Made by a program: the position numbers and the translations under genes | Origin: Burkholderia latens | GTDB taxonomy: Bacteria > Pseudomonadota > Gammaproteobacteria > Burkholderiales > Burkholderiaceae | Assembly (NCBI RefSeq): GCF_001718795.1 | Contig: NZ_CP013435.1 | Coordinates: forward strand, 1,674,001-1,738,000 | Reading direction: 5' to 3' | Length of the DNA: 64,000 nucleotides | Shown here: positions 43,729 through 53,433 of the stretch, piece after piece | How the letters are laid out: each line of letters opens with the position of its first letter | Position numbering within the stretch: position 1 is the stretch's first letter | The notes under the pieces: generated by a model | The model's database searches: none | Told to the model about the DNA's origin: nothing | Seen by the model: the letters and a program-made list of their open reading frames with translations, nothing else

Positions 43729-46700
43729 ATGACGAGTTTCCCGACTGCGCTGCATCACCGAATCCGCGAACTGGCGCGCGTTGCGCCCGACGCACTCGCG
43801 CTCGCCGCGCCTTTCCAGAACGACCTGCGCCTGTCGCGCGGCGCGCTCGACGCGCGGGCGTCGCAGCTTGCGCGGCGCTTGCGCGCGGCCGGCGTCGGCG
43901 CGGAAGTGCGCGTCGGCGTGTGCGTCGAGCGCTCGTGCGAGCTGTTCGTTGCGTTGCTGGCCGTGCTGAAGGCGGGCGGTGTGTTCGTGCCGCTCGATCC
44001 GCGTCATCCGGCCGCGCGTCTGAACTGGATCGTCCGGGATGCGCAGTTGCGGCACGGGATCGCCGACGCGGCGGGTCGCGCGGCGCTCGGCGCGCCGTTC
44101 GAGCATGCGTTCGATGCGACGTGGGCAGACGGTGACGATGCGGATGCGGCTGCTTGCGCCGACGATGAAGACGTGCCTGTGCATCCGCGTGCGGCCGCCT
44201 ACATGATCTATACGTCCGGCTCGACCGGCACGCCGAAGGCGGTGGTCGTCGAGCACGGGCCGCTCGCCGCGCATTGCGATGCGCTCGCGGCGGCGCTGCC
44301 GATCCACGGCGGCGATCGACTGCTGCATTTCGCATCGGTCAACTTCGATGCCGCGCACGAATGCTGGCTGGCGCCGCTGGCAGTGGGCGCGAGCGTGACG
44401 ATTGCGCCGCCGCAGCCGTTCGCGCCGGACGCCGCGCATGCGCTGATGCTGCGCGAATCGGTCAGCGTTGCCGCGTTCCCGCCCGCGTATCTGCGCGAAT
44501 TCGCGGCGGTTGCCGCGCGCGACGGCGTCCCGCCGACGCTGCGCGTGCTCGCGTTCGGCGGCGAAGCGTTGCCGCAGCAGGCGTTCGAATTCGTGCGCCG
44601 CACGTTCCCGTCGGTTCGCCTGATCAACGGCTACGGGCCGACCGAAGCCGTGATCTCGCCGATGCTGTGGCCCGTCGAGCCGGGCGAGATGCCTGCGCTC
44701 GCCGAGGGCGACGCCTATGCGTCGCTGCCGATCGGCCGTGCGATCGGTCCGCGTGTCGCGCGCATCGATCGCGACGCGCAACGCGCGGCGGATGACACGG
44801 CAGACGCCGGCGAGCTGCTGCTCGGCGGCGCATGTATCGCACGCGGCTATCACGGCCGCCCGGCGTTGACGGCCGAACGCTTCATTCCCGATGCGAACGG
44901 CGAGCCCGGTGCGCGCGTGTACCGCACCGGCGACCTCGCACGGCTGCGCGCCGATGGCGCATTCGATTATCTCGGCCGGCTCGACGATCAGGTCCAGGTG
45001 CGCGGCGTGCGTGTGGAGCCCGCTGAAATTGCCGCATGCCTGCGCACGCATCCGGCAGTGGCCGACGCGGCTGTGATCGCCGAAACCGGCAACGGGCCGA
45101 CGCGATTGATCGCATGCATCGCGCTGCGTGCGACGGCCGACGATGCGGTGCTGAAGGCGCACGTGGGCGCGCAGTTGCCGGCCGCGTGGCAGCCGCACCG
45201 GTTCGTGCGCTGCGATGCGCTGCCGTATACGCTGAACGGCAAGCTCGACCGTGCGGCGTTGTGCGAGCGCATCGCCGCGGCGCGCGACAATGAATCATCG
45301 GCGGGCGATGCGCCGCGCACGCCGACCGAACGGCAGATTGCCGGTTTCTGGCAGACGCTGCTCGGCCTCGATGCGGTGCCGGCGCGCGACGATCGCTTCT
45401 TCGCGCTGGGCGCCGATTCGCTCGCGGCGATGCAACTGCAGGGCGCGATTCGCGCCGCGTTGCGCGTGAACCTGCGTCTCGACACGCTGTTCGCCGATCC
45501 GGCGCTGGCCGAGCTGGCCGCGCACGTCGATCGTGCGGAGCGGGAAACGGGCGCGCCGCTTGCAGCGATTCCGGCGCGCCGGACGGCGGCCGATGCCGCT
45601 GCGTCGACTGCGCCGCATGTCGATCGTGCGGCGTCGCTCGCGCAGCAACGTTTCTGGGTGCTCGCGCAAACGCGCGATGCGAGCGCCGCGTATCACATCG
45701 CCGCACACTGGACGATCGACGGCGCGCTCGACCGTGCCGCACTGCAGCGCGCACTCGATCATGTGATCGAACGGCACGAGGCGTGGCGCACGACCCTCGT
45801 CGACAACGACGACGGCATCGTGATGCAGCGCATCCACAAGACGCTGCCGGTTGCGATCGCAACGGTCGACCTGCGCGACCAGCCGCCGGCCGCACGCGAT
45901 GCGCAGGCTGCGCGCATTGCCGAGCGCGATGCGCTCGCGCCGTTCGATCTGTCGCGCGGGCCGCTGCTTCGCGCGACACTCGTCGTCCTCGGAGACACCC
46001 GGCACCGGCTGCTGCTGACCGCGCATCACGCGATTACCGACGGCTGGAGCTCACGCTGCGCGTTCGACGAACTGGCGGCCGCGTACCGTGCGTATGCGCA
46101 AGGGCGCGAGCCGTCGCTGCCGGCGCTGCCGATTCAGTATGCGGACTACGCGGACTGGCAGCGCGACCTGCTTGCCGGTGGCGAAGGCGAACGCCAGCTC
46201 AACTATTGGCGCGATGCATTGCGCGACGTGCCCGGCCCGCTTGCGCTGCCGGTCGACCGTCAGCCGGGCGCGACGCGCTCGCTACGCGGTGCACGCGTAT
46301 CGCTCCGGTTGCCCGACGCCGTCGCGGCCGACGTGCGGCGTCTCGCCCGCGATGCCCAGGCGACAGTCTTCACGGTGCTGCTTGCCGCACTCGACGCATG
46401 GCTGTCGCGCGCGACCGGCGAGACGGACATCGTCGTCGCCGTGCCGGTGGCGCACCGCCAGCGCGCGGAAACCCACGCGCTGCTCGGCCTGTTCCTGAAC
46501 ACGGTTGCATTGCGCGTGCGCGTCGCGCCGACGCTGCCGTTTTGCGCGCTCGTGGACGCGGCGCGCACGGCGGCACTCGGCGCGGTCGCGCACCAGGACG
46601 TGCCGTTCGAGCGCGTCGTCGATGCGGTGAAGCCCCCCGTGAAGCGCGGCGACGAATGGCTGCGCGTGAAGTTCGCGCAGCAGTTCGACGCGCGGCACGA

Positions 46701-49700
46701 CAGCGTGTTGCCGGGTGCGACGGCCGTCGCGACGCCCGGCCCCGATCTCGCCGCGCGCTTCGACTTCGCATTGGACTTTACCGACGATGCGAGCGGAATC
46801 GAACTCGTCGCAGCCTATGCAACCGACTGCATCGACGACGATACCGCGCGCGCATGGCTCGACAGCTATGCGGCGCTCGTCGCGTCCGCCGCAGGCGAGC
46901 CGCATCGGCCGACGGCCGCGCTGCGCTGCGATGCGTCGCCGGCCACGCGCCAGCCGCGCGATGGCCGCGCGCTGCAAGCCGAGCATGCCGACATCGTCGC
47001 CGCGTTCGTGCGGCAGGCGGCTGCATATCCGCATCGCGTCGCGCTCGCCGATGCGGCGGTGTCGCTCACGTTCGCCGAACTCGACGATGCGTCGAACCGG
47101 ATCGCGCATGCGCTGGCACGGCGCGGCACGACGGCCGAAACGCCCGTGATCGTCTGCATCGAGCGGTCGGCGCGCTTCGTCGTCGCGCTGCTCGGAGCGC
47201 TGAAGGCGGGCGTACTGGCCGTTCTGCTCGATCCGGCACAGCCGGCCGGCCGTATTGCGGCCGCTGCCGCCGATTGCGGTGCGCGCTGGGCGCTCGTCGC
47301 GGATGCGGCCGCGTGGCCGGCCGCCGGCGATGCGCAGCCGCTCGACGTCGACGCGCTCGCACAGGATGCGACGCTCGCGCACGCGGCCGGCGTGCGCGTC
47401 GCGCCGCATCCGGAGCAGGGCGCCTATCTGATCTACACGTCGGGTTCGACGGGCACGCCGAAGGGTGTCGTCGTGTCCCACGGCGCGCTCGCTGACTATG
47501 TGCAAGGCATGCTCGACGAACTCGCGTTCGCACCGGACGCGTCGTTCGCGATGGTATCGACGGTGGCGGCCGACCTTGGCCACACGACGCTGTTCGGCGC
47601 GCTTTGCGCGGGCCGCACGCTGCATTTGCTGCCGGCTGCGTGTGCGTTCGATCCGGACCTGTTCGCCGACGAAATGCGTCGGCGCGACGTCGGCGTTCTG
47701 AAAATCGTGCCGAGCCACCTGCAGGCGCTGCTGGACGCACGCGCGCCCGCCGACGTGCTGCCGCGCCATGCGCTCGTGACCGGCGGCGAAACGCTCACGT
47801 GGGCGCTCGTCGCGCGCATCGCCGCGCTCGCACCGGCCTGCCGCGTGATCAACCATTACGGGCCGACCGAAGCGACCGTCGGCGCGATCGTGTGCGACAC
47901 CGCGTCGGTTGCCGCCGACGCGCGCGACGCCGCGAGCGGCGTGCCGCTCGGCCGGCCGCTGCCGAATGCGCGCGCACTGGTGCTCGACGCGTTCGGCGCG
48001 TGCGTGCCCGCCGGTGCGACGGGCGAGCTGTACCTCGGCGGGCCGGGCGTCGCGCGCGGCTACCTGAACCGGCCCGCGCAGACGGCCGAGCGGTTCGTGC
48101 CCGATCCGTTCGCGCGCGGCGCGCGGCTGTATCGGACCGGCGACCGCGTGCGGCTGCGCGCGGACGGCCGTCTTGCGTTCGTCGGCCGTATCGACGACCA
48201 GGTGAAGATCCGCGGCTATCGCGTCGAACCGGGCGAGGTCAGTGCGGCGGTGCGCGCGGCCGGGCCGATCATGCAGGCCGAGACGCTCGCGATCGAAACG
48301 GACGGCCGCCTGCGGGTCGCGACGTTCGTCGTCATGCGCGACGGCGCCGCCTTCGATGAAGCCGGTGTGCGCATCGCGCTCGGCGCGACGCTGCCCGATT
48401 ACATGGTGCCCGCGCAGTTCGTCGTGCTCGCGCGCCTGCCGGTCACGGCGAACGGCAAGATCGATCGTGCGGCGCTGCGCGAGCTGGCCGTCGCGCCGGC
48501 GGCGGCGACTGCCGGCGACGCGCCGCAAGGCCCGGTGGAGACGGCGCTCGCGGAAGTGTGGCAAGCAGTGCTGAAGGCGCCGCGCGTCGGCCGCGACGAC
48601 AACTTCTTCGAACTCGGCGGCGATTCGATCCTCGTGCTGCAGGTGATCGCGCGGGCGCGCAAGCGCGGCGTGCGCTTTACGCCGAAGCAGTTGTTCGACG
48701 GGCCGACGATTGCCGAACTCGCACGCATCGCGAAGACCGAGGAGGTCGCCGCCGCCACGCCGGCAGCGGCCGCTTCCGTGCCTGCGTCCGCGCCCGCTGG
48801 GAGCGCAGCGGCCCGGCTGACGCCGGCGCAGCAGCGCTTTTTCGCGCTCGACGTGCCGCATCCGGGCCACTGGAACCAGTCGGTTGCATTCGACGTGCGC
48901 GGCACGTTCGACGCGGATGCATTCGTACGTGCGTTCGACGCGGTGCTGACGCATCACGACGCGTTCCGCCAACGCTTCGCGCGCGCCGCGGACGGCTGCT
49001 GGCAAGCAAGCGACGCGGCGAAGCCGTACGACGCGCTGCCGTTCGTCGACGTCGCCGCACGCGACGAAGCCGACGCAGTCGCACGCTTCGACGCAGTGCA
49101 GCGCCGCCTCGATCTCGGCCGCGGCCCGCTGGCCTGTGCGTGCGCGGCGCGGCTGCCGGACGGTTCGACGCGGCTGTATCTCGCGATTCATCACGCGATC
49201 GTTGATGGTGTGTCGTGGCGCATCCTGCTCGACGATCTCGATGCTGCGTATCGCGCCGCATGCGAGGGTTCGCCGGTGCGCCTGTCGCAGCCGGGCCTGC
49301 GCGCGGACGCGTGGGCTGCCCGGCTCGCGCGCGCCGCGATCGAACCGGCATCGCCGTTCGCCGGCGAAGTCGCGTACTGGGCCGGCATGGCGCAGGGAGA
49401 CGACATCGCGCCCGATCATCCGGATGCCCCGGCGACGAATGCCGACGCGGCCGTCGTCGTGCAGACGATCGATGCGGCGTTGACTCGCGCGGCGCTGACC
49501 GACGCGCACGCCGCGTACCGAACGCAGACGATCGAACTGCTCGGCGCGGCGCTCGCGCTGGCACTGACCGGTAACGGCGCTGCCGCGTCGTGCCGCGTCG
49601 AACTCGAAGGGCACGGCCGGGAGCCGCTATTCGACGATGCGGACGCGAGCCGCACGATCGGCTGGCTGACGAGCCACTATCCGGTCACGTTGCCGGTCGA

Positions 49701-52700
49701 ACGCACCGCGCGCGACACGCTGTGCGCGGTCAAGGACGCGCTGCGCGCGGTGCCGCACAAGGGGCTCGGATTCGGCGTGCTCGCGCATTACGGCGACGCC
49801 GCGACGCGTGCGGCGCTGGCCGCCGTGCCGCGTCCGCGCGTCACGTTCAACTATCTCGGCCAGTTCGACGCACCGCGCGACGCGATGCTCGTGCCGCGCT
49901 TCGGCGGCACCGGCGTCGAACGCGATCCGCATGGCCCGCTCGGCAACGCGCTCGCGATCCATGCATACCTCGACACCGACCGCGACGGTGCGCGCACGCT
50001 GAAGGTTCACTGGGTGTACGGTGCGCCGCAGTTCGAGCGCGCGACGATCGACGCGTTCGCGCAACGCTTCGAGACCGCGCTTCGCGAACTCGCCGACGCG
50101 TGCACGTCGCGTATCGCGCTTCGCGGCGGCGGCGCGACGCCGGGCGATTTTCCGCTCGCGCAGGCGGCCGGCCTCACGCAGGCCGCGATCGAGCGCGCAC
50201 CGCTCGACTGGCGCGCGATCGACGACGTGTATCCGCTGTCGCCGATGCAGCAGGGGATCCTGTTCCATGCGCTGTTCGCGCCCGGTCACGCGAGCTACGT
50301 GAACCAGCTCGTCGCGACCGCGACGGCGCTCGACGCCGAGCGGCTCGCAGCCGCGTTCGCCGCATCGATCGCACGGCACGACATCCTGCGCACCAGCGTG
50401 ATCCCGGACGAGGCCGCGCCGCTGCAATGCGTGCATCGCCATGCGCGAATGCCGGTCGAGCAGCTCGACTGGCGCATGCGCGGCGACACCCTGGATGCCG
50501 ATTTCGATGCGTGGCTCGCGGCCGACCGCGCGCGCGGCTTCGACTGGCGCGAACCGCCGCTGATGCGGCTCACGCTGATTCGCGTGACCGACGACGCGTG
50601 GCGCATCGTGTGGACGCGCCACCACGTATTGCTCGACGGCTGGAGCACCGCGCGCCTGCTTGCCGACGTGCTGCGCGATTATCGCGATCCCGACGCGGCG
50701 TCGCCGTTCGCGAGCCGCCCGGCGCTGCGCTACCGCGACTTCATCGCGTGGCTCGCTACGCGCGACCGCGACGCGGACGAGCGCTTCTGGACCGAACGGC
50801 TCGCGCGCCTCGATGCGCCGACGCTGATCGCGGAGCGCAACGCGGACCGCGCGGACGCCGAGATGGTCACGTGGCGCGCAACCATCGGCGCGGAAGCGTT
50901 GGCGCGCGTCGCGCAGACGGCGCGCACGCTGAAGCTGACCGTCAACACGCTGGTGCAGGGCGCGTGGGCGCTCGCGCTTCAGCGGATGACGCATCAGCCG
51001 GCCATCGCGTTCGGCGCGACCGTCGCCGGCCGTCCCGATGTGCTCGCGGACGTCGACACGGTGCTCGGCCTCTTCATCAACACGCTGCCGGTGATCACCG
51101 CCCCCGCGCCTCAGCAACGGGCGGCCGACTGGCTGCAGGCGCTGCAGCGCGAGAACGCGGCGGCGGCCGAACATGCGCATACGCCGCTTGCGGACATCCA
51201 GCGCTGGGCGCGCGACGCCGGCGGCGCATTGTTCGACACGCTGGTCGTATTCGAGAACTATCCGGTCGGCGACACGGCGCACGACGCCGATCCGGGCGCG
51301 CTGTCGCTTGCCGACGTGCGCAGCATCGAAGCGACGGATTTCGCGCTGACGCTCGTGATCGAAAGCGGCGCGGAACTGACGATCGACTACGGCTATGACG
51401 CGGCACGCGTCGATGCGCGCCAGGTCGAGACGTGGCACCGCGCGTTTGCATGCGCGCTCGATGCACTGGCTCGCGCGCCGCACGCGCTGCTCGGCACGCT
51501 GTCGATCGCCGATGCAGCGACGCGCGACGCACTGGCGCGCGCGCAGGACACCGCATTGACGTGGCCGGACGCGCAGCGGCAGCCGCTGCATCTGCAATTC
51601 GCGCAAGCCGCGCATGCGACGCCCGATGCGATCGCGCTCGAGCATGCGGACGTTCACGGCGACGTACAGCGCGCGACCTATCGCGAACTCGACGATAACA
51701 CAACGCGCGTGGCGACAGCACTGCGCCGTCGCGGCGTGCGCCCCGACACGCCGGTTGCCCTGTGCGTCGAGCGCTCGTTCGAGATGGTGACGGCGCTCGT
51801 CGGCGTGCTGAAGGCCGGCGCCGCGTATCTGCCGGTCGATCCCGACTATCCGGCCGAGCGCATCGCGTATCTGCTGCGCGATGCGCGGCCCGCGGTCGCG
51901 ATCACGCAACCGCATCTGCGCGAACGGGTGGCGGCCGCGCTCGGCGATGAAACGACGACGCAACTGCTGACGCTCGCCGATCTGCTCGACGACGGCGCGT
52001 CCGCGACGGCCGCTGACGGCGCGGCCGACATCGTCGACGATGCACAGCTCGCGTATCTGATCTACACGTCGGGGTCGACCGGCAAGCCGAAGGGCGCGGG
52101 CAACTCGCATGGCGCGCTCGCGAACCGGATCGCATGGATGCAGCACGCGTACCGTCTCACGCGCGATGACGTCGTGCTGCACAAGACGCCGTTCGGCTTC
52201 GACGTGTCGGTATGGGAATTCGTGTGGCCGCTCGCGATCGGCGCGAAGCTCGCGATCGCGGCGCCGGGCGACCACCGCGACCCGGCCCGTCTCGCGGCCG
52301 CGATCCACGCACACGGCGTGACGGTGCTGCACTTCGTGCCGTCGATGCTCGCCGCGTTCGCCGCGTATCTCGACGATTTCTCGGCGGCCGCGCAATGCGA
52401 CAGCGTGCGCCTGATCGTCGCGAGCGGCGAGGCGCTTGCGCCCGAGCTCGTCGCGAAGGTCGCGCGGCTGTTGCCGAACGCGACGCTCGTGAACCTGTAC
52501 GGGCCGACCGAAGCCGCGATCGACGTGTCGCACTGGACCTGCGGCCCCGACGACGCGAACGCCGTCGCGGTGCCGATTGGCCATCCGATCGCAAACCTGC
52601 GGTTGCATGTGCTCGACGCGGCCTGGCAGCCGGTGCCGGCCGGCGCGACCGGCGAGCTGTATCTCGCGGGCGCGGGCCTCGCGCGCGGCTACTTCGGCCG

Positions 52701-53424
52701 CCCGGCGCTGACCGCCGAGCGTTTCGTGCCCGATCCGTTCATGCCCGGTGCGCGCATGTACCGCACCGGCGACCTCGCACGGCGCCGCGCGGACGGTGCG
52801 CTCGACTATCTCGGCCGCGTCGACACGCAGGTGAAGCTGCGCGGGCAGCGGATCGAGCCGGGCGAGATCGAGGCGCTGCTGCGTGCGGCGCCGGGCGTGC
52901 ACGACGCGGTCGTGATCGTGCGCGACGAACGGCTGATCGGCTATGTCGCACGCGGCGACGCGGGCCCGCTCGATCGCACCGCACTGCTGGATGCGCTGCG
53001 CGCGCAATTGCCGTCGTACATGGTGCCGTCGCAACTGATCGAGCTCGACGCGCTGCCGGTCACGCCGAACGGCAAGTGCGACCGCCATGCGTTGCCCGCA
53101 CCGGCACGGAACGCAGTCGCGGCCGCGGACCTCGCGACCGACACGGAGCGCACGCTTGCGGCGATCTGGCAGCGGGTGTTGCGCGTGGATGCGATCGGCC
53201 GCGACGACGACTTTTTCCTGCTCGGCGGCCACTCGCTGCTCGCGACGCAGGCCCATGCGCAGGCGAACCTGCACTGGGGCCTCGCGCTGCCGCTGCGCAC
53301 GCTGTTCGACACCCGCACGCTCGCGCGTTGCGCGCAGGCGATCGATGCGGCCTGTGCGGCCCGTGGCGACACCGACGCGGCGAGCGCGATCGACGCGCTG
53401 CTCGGCGAACTGGAAACCCAATAA
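43729..53424 (+). CDS. orbI: Ornibactin non-ribosomal peptide synthetase OrbI
   Basis: The 3231-residue synthetase reads A1-T1-C1-A2-T2-E-C2-A3-T3. Landmarks: A1 core YTSGSTGTPK at 161; T1 Ser564 (LGADSL); C1 HHAITDG at 766; A2 core at 1236; T2 Ser1633 (LGGDSI, the form that precedes epimerases); E HHAIVDG at 1821 with EGHGRE and NYLGQFD; C2 (LSPMQQGILFH) HHVLLDG at 2298; A3 core at 2779; T3 Ser3169 (LGGHSL). Specificity residues by eye: A2 DLTKVGHVG (Asp), A3 DVWHVSLID (Ser), A1 DAEAAGGIS (unassigned, presumably hydroxyornithine). This fits ornibactin's Orn-D-Asp-Ser start. GAAGGA precedes the ATG. Confidence 0.95.
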   Translation: MTSFPTALHHRIRELARVAPDALALAAPFQNDLRLSRGALDARASQLARRLRAAGVGAEVRVGVCVERSCELFVALLAVLKAGGVFVPLDPRHPAARLNWIVRDAQLRHGIADAAGRAALGAPFEHAFDATWADGDDADAAACADDEDVPVHPRAAAYMIYTSGSTGTPKAVVVEHGPLAAHCDALAAALPIHGGDRLLHFASVNFDAAHECWLAPLAVGASVTIAPPQPFAPDAAHALMLRESVSVAAFPPAYLREFAAVAARDGVPPTLRVLAFGGEALPQQAFEFVRRTFPSVRLINGYGPTEAVISPMLWPVEPGEMPALAEGDAYASLPIGRAIGPRVARIDRDAQRAADDTADAGELLLGGACIARGYHGRPALTAERFIPDANGEPGARVYRTGDLARLRADGAFDYLGRLDDQVQVRGVRVEPAEIAACLRTHPAVADAAVIAETGNGPTRLIACIALRATADDAVLKAHVGAQLPAAWQPHRFVRCDALPYTLNGKLDRAALCERIAAARDNESSAGDAPRTPTERQIAGFWQTLLGLDAVPARDDRFFALGADSLAAMQLQGAIRAALRVNLRLDTLFADPALAELAAHVDRAERETGAPLAAIPARRTAADAAASTAPHVDRAASLAQQRFWVLAQTRDASAAYHIAAHWTIDGALDRAALQRALDHVIERHEAWRTTLVDNDDGIVMQRIHKTLPVAIATVDLRDQPPAARDAQAARIAERDALAPFDLSRGPLLRATLVVLGDTRHRLLLTAHHAITDGWSSRCAFDELAAAYRAYAQGREPSLPALPIQYADYADWQRDLLAGGEGERQLNYWRDALRDVPGPLALPVDRQPGATRSLRGARVSLRLPDAVAADVRRLARDAQATVFTVLLAALDAWLSRATGETDIVVAVPVAHRQRAETHALLGLFLNTVALRVRVAPTLPFCALVDAARTAALGAVAHQDVPFERVVDAVKPPVKRGDEWLRVKFAQQFDARHDSVLPGATAVATPGPDLAARFDFALDFTDDASGIELVAAYATDCIDDDTARAWLDSYAALVASAAGEPHRPTAALRCDASPATRQPRDGRALQAEHADIVAAFVRQAAAYPHRVALADAAVSLTFAELDDASNRIAHALARRGTTAETPVIVCIERSARFVVALLGALKAGVLAVLLDPAQPAGRIAAAAADCGARWALVADAAAWPAAGDAQPLDVDALAQDATLAHAAGVRVAPHPEQGAYLIYTSGSTGTPKGVVVSHGALADYVQGMLDELAFAPDASFAMVSTVAADLGHTTLFGALCAGRTLHLLPAACAFDPDLFADEMRRRDVGVLKIVPSHLQALLDARAPADVLPRHALVTGGETLTWALVARIAALAPACRVINHYGPTEATVGAIVCDTASVAADARDAASGVPLGRPLPNARALVLDAFGACVPAGATGELYLGGPGVARGYLNRPAQTAERFVPDPFARGARLYRTGDRVRLRADGRLAFVGRIDDQVKIRGYRVEPGEVSAAVRAAGPIMQAETLAIETDGRLRVATFVVMRDGAAFDEAGVRIALGATLPDYMVPAQFVVLARLPVTANGKIDRAALRELAVAPAAATAGDAPQGPVETALAEVWQAVLKAPRVGRDDNFFELGGDSILVLQVIARARKRGVRFTPKQLFDGPTIAELARIAKTEEVAAATPAAAASVPASAPAGSAAARLTPAQQRFFALDVPHPGHWNQSVAFDVRGTFDADAFVRAFDAVLTHHDAFRQRFARAADGCWQASDAAKPYDALPFVDVAARDEADAVARFDAVQRRLDLGRGPLACACAARLPDGSTRLYLAIHHAIVDGVSWRILLDDLDAAYRAACEGSPVRLSQPGLRADAWAARLARAAIEPASPFAGEVAYWAGMAQGDDIAPDHPDAPATNADAAVVVQTIDAALTRAALTDAHAAYRTQTIELLGAALALALTGNGAAASCRVELEGHGREPLFDDADASRTIGWLTSHYPVTLPVERTARDTLCAVKDALRAVPHKGLGFGVLAHYGDAATRAALAAVPRPRVTFNYLGQFDAPRDAMLVPRFGGTGVERDPHGPLGNALAIHAYLDTDRDGARTLKVHWVYGAPQFERATIDAFAQRFETALRELADACTSRIALRGGGATPGDFPLAQAAGLTQAAIERAPLDWRAIDDVYPLSPMQQGILFHALFAPGHASYVNQLVATATALDAERLAAAFAASIARHDILRTSVIPDEAAPLQCVHRHARMPVEQLDWRMRGDTLDADFDAWLAADRARGFDWREPPLMRLTLIRVTDDAWRIVWTRHHVLLDGWSTARLLADVLRDYRDPDAASPFASRPALRYRDFIAWLATRDRDADERFWTERLARLDAPTLIAERNADRADAEMVTWRATIGAEALARVAQTARTLKLTVNTLVQGAWALALQRMTHQPAIAFGATVAGRPDVLADVDTVLGLFINTLPVITAPAPQQRAADWLQALQRENAAAAEHAHTPLADIQRWARDAGGALFDTLVVFENYPVGDTAHDADPGALSLADVRSIEATDFALTLVIESGAELTIDYGYDAARVDARQVETWHRAFACALDALARAPHALLGTLSIADAATRDALARAQDTALTWPDAQRQPLHLQFAQAAHATPDAIALEHADVHGDVQRATYRELDDNTTRVATALRRRGVRPDTPVALCVERSFEMVTALVGVLKAGAAYLPVDPDYPAERIAYLLRDARPAVAITQPHLRERVAAALGDETTTQLLTLADLLDDGASATAADGAADIVDDAQLAYLIYTSGSTGKPKGAGNSHGALANRIAWMQHAYRLTRDDVVLHKTPFGFDVSVWEFVWPLAIGAKLAIAAPGDHRDPARLAAAIHAHGVTVLHFVPSMLAAFAAYLDDFSAAAQCDSVRLIVASGEALAPELVAKVARLLPNATLVNLYGPTEAAIDVSHWTCGPDDANAVAVPIGHPIANLRLHVLDAAWQPVPAGATGELYLAGAGLARGYFGRPALTAERFVPDPFMPGARMYRTGDLARRRADGALDYLGRVDTQVKLRGQRIEPGEIEALLRAAPGVHDAVVIVRDERLIGYVARGDAGPLDRTALLDALRAQLPSYMVPSQLIELDALPVTPNGKCDRHALPAPARNAVAAADLATDTERTLAAIWQRVLRVDAIGRDDDFFLLGGHSLLATQAHAQANLHWGLALPLRTLFDTRTLARCAQAIDAACAARGDTDAASAIDALLGELETQ

Positions 53425-53433
53425 GGACGACGG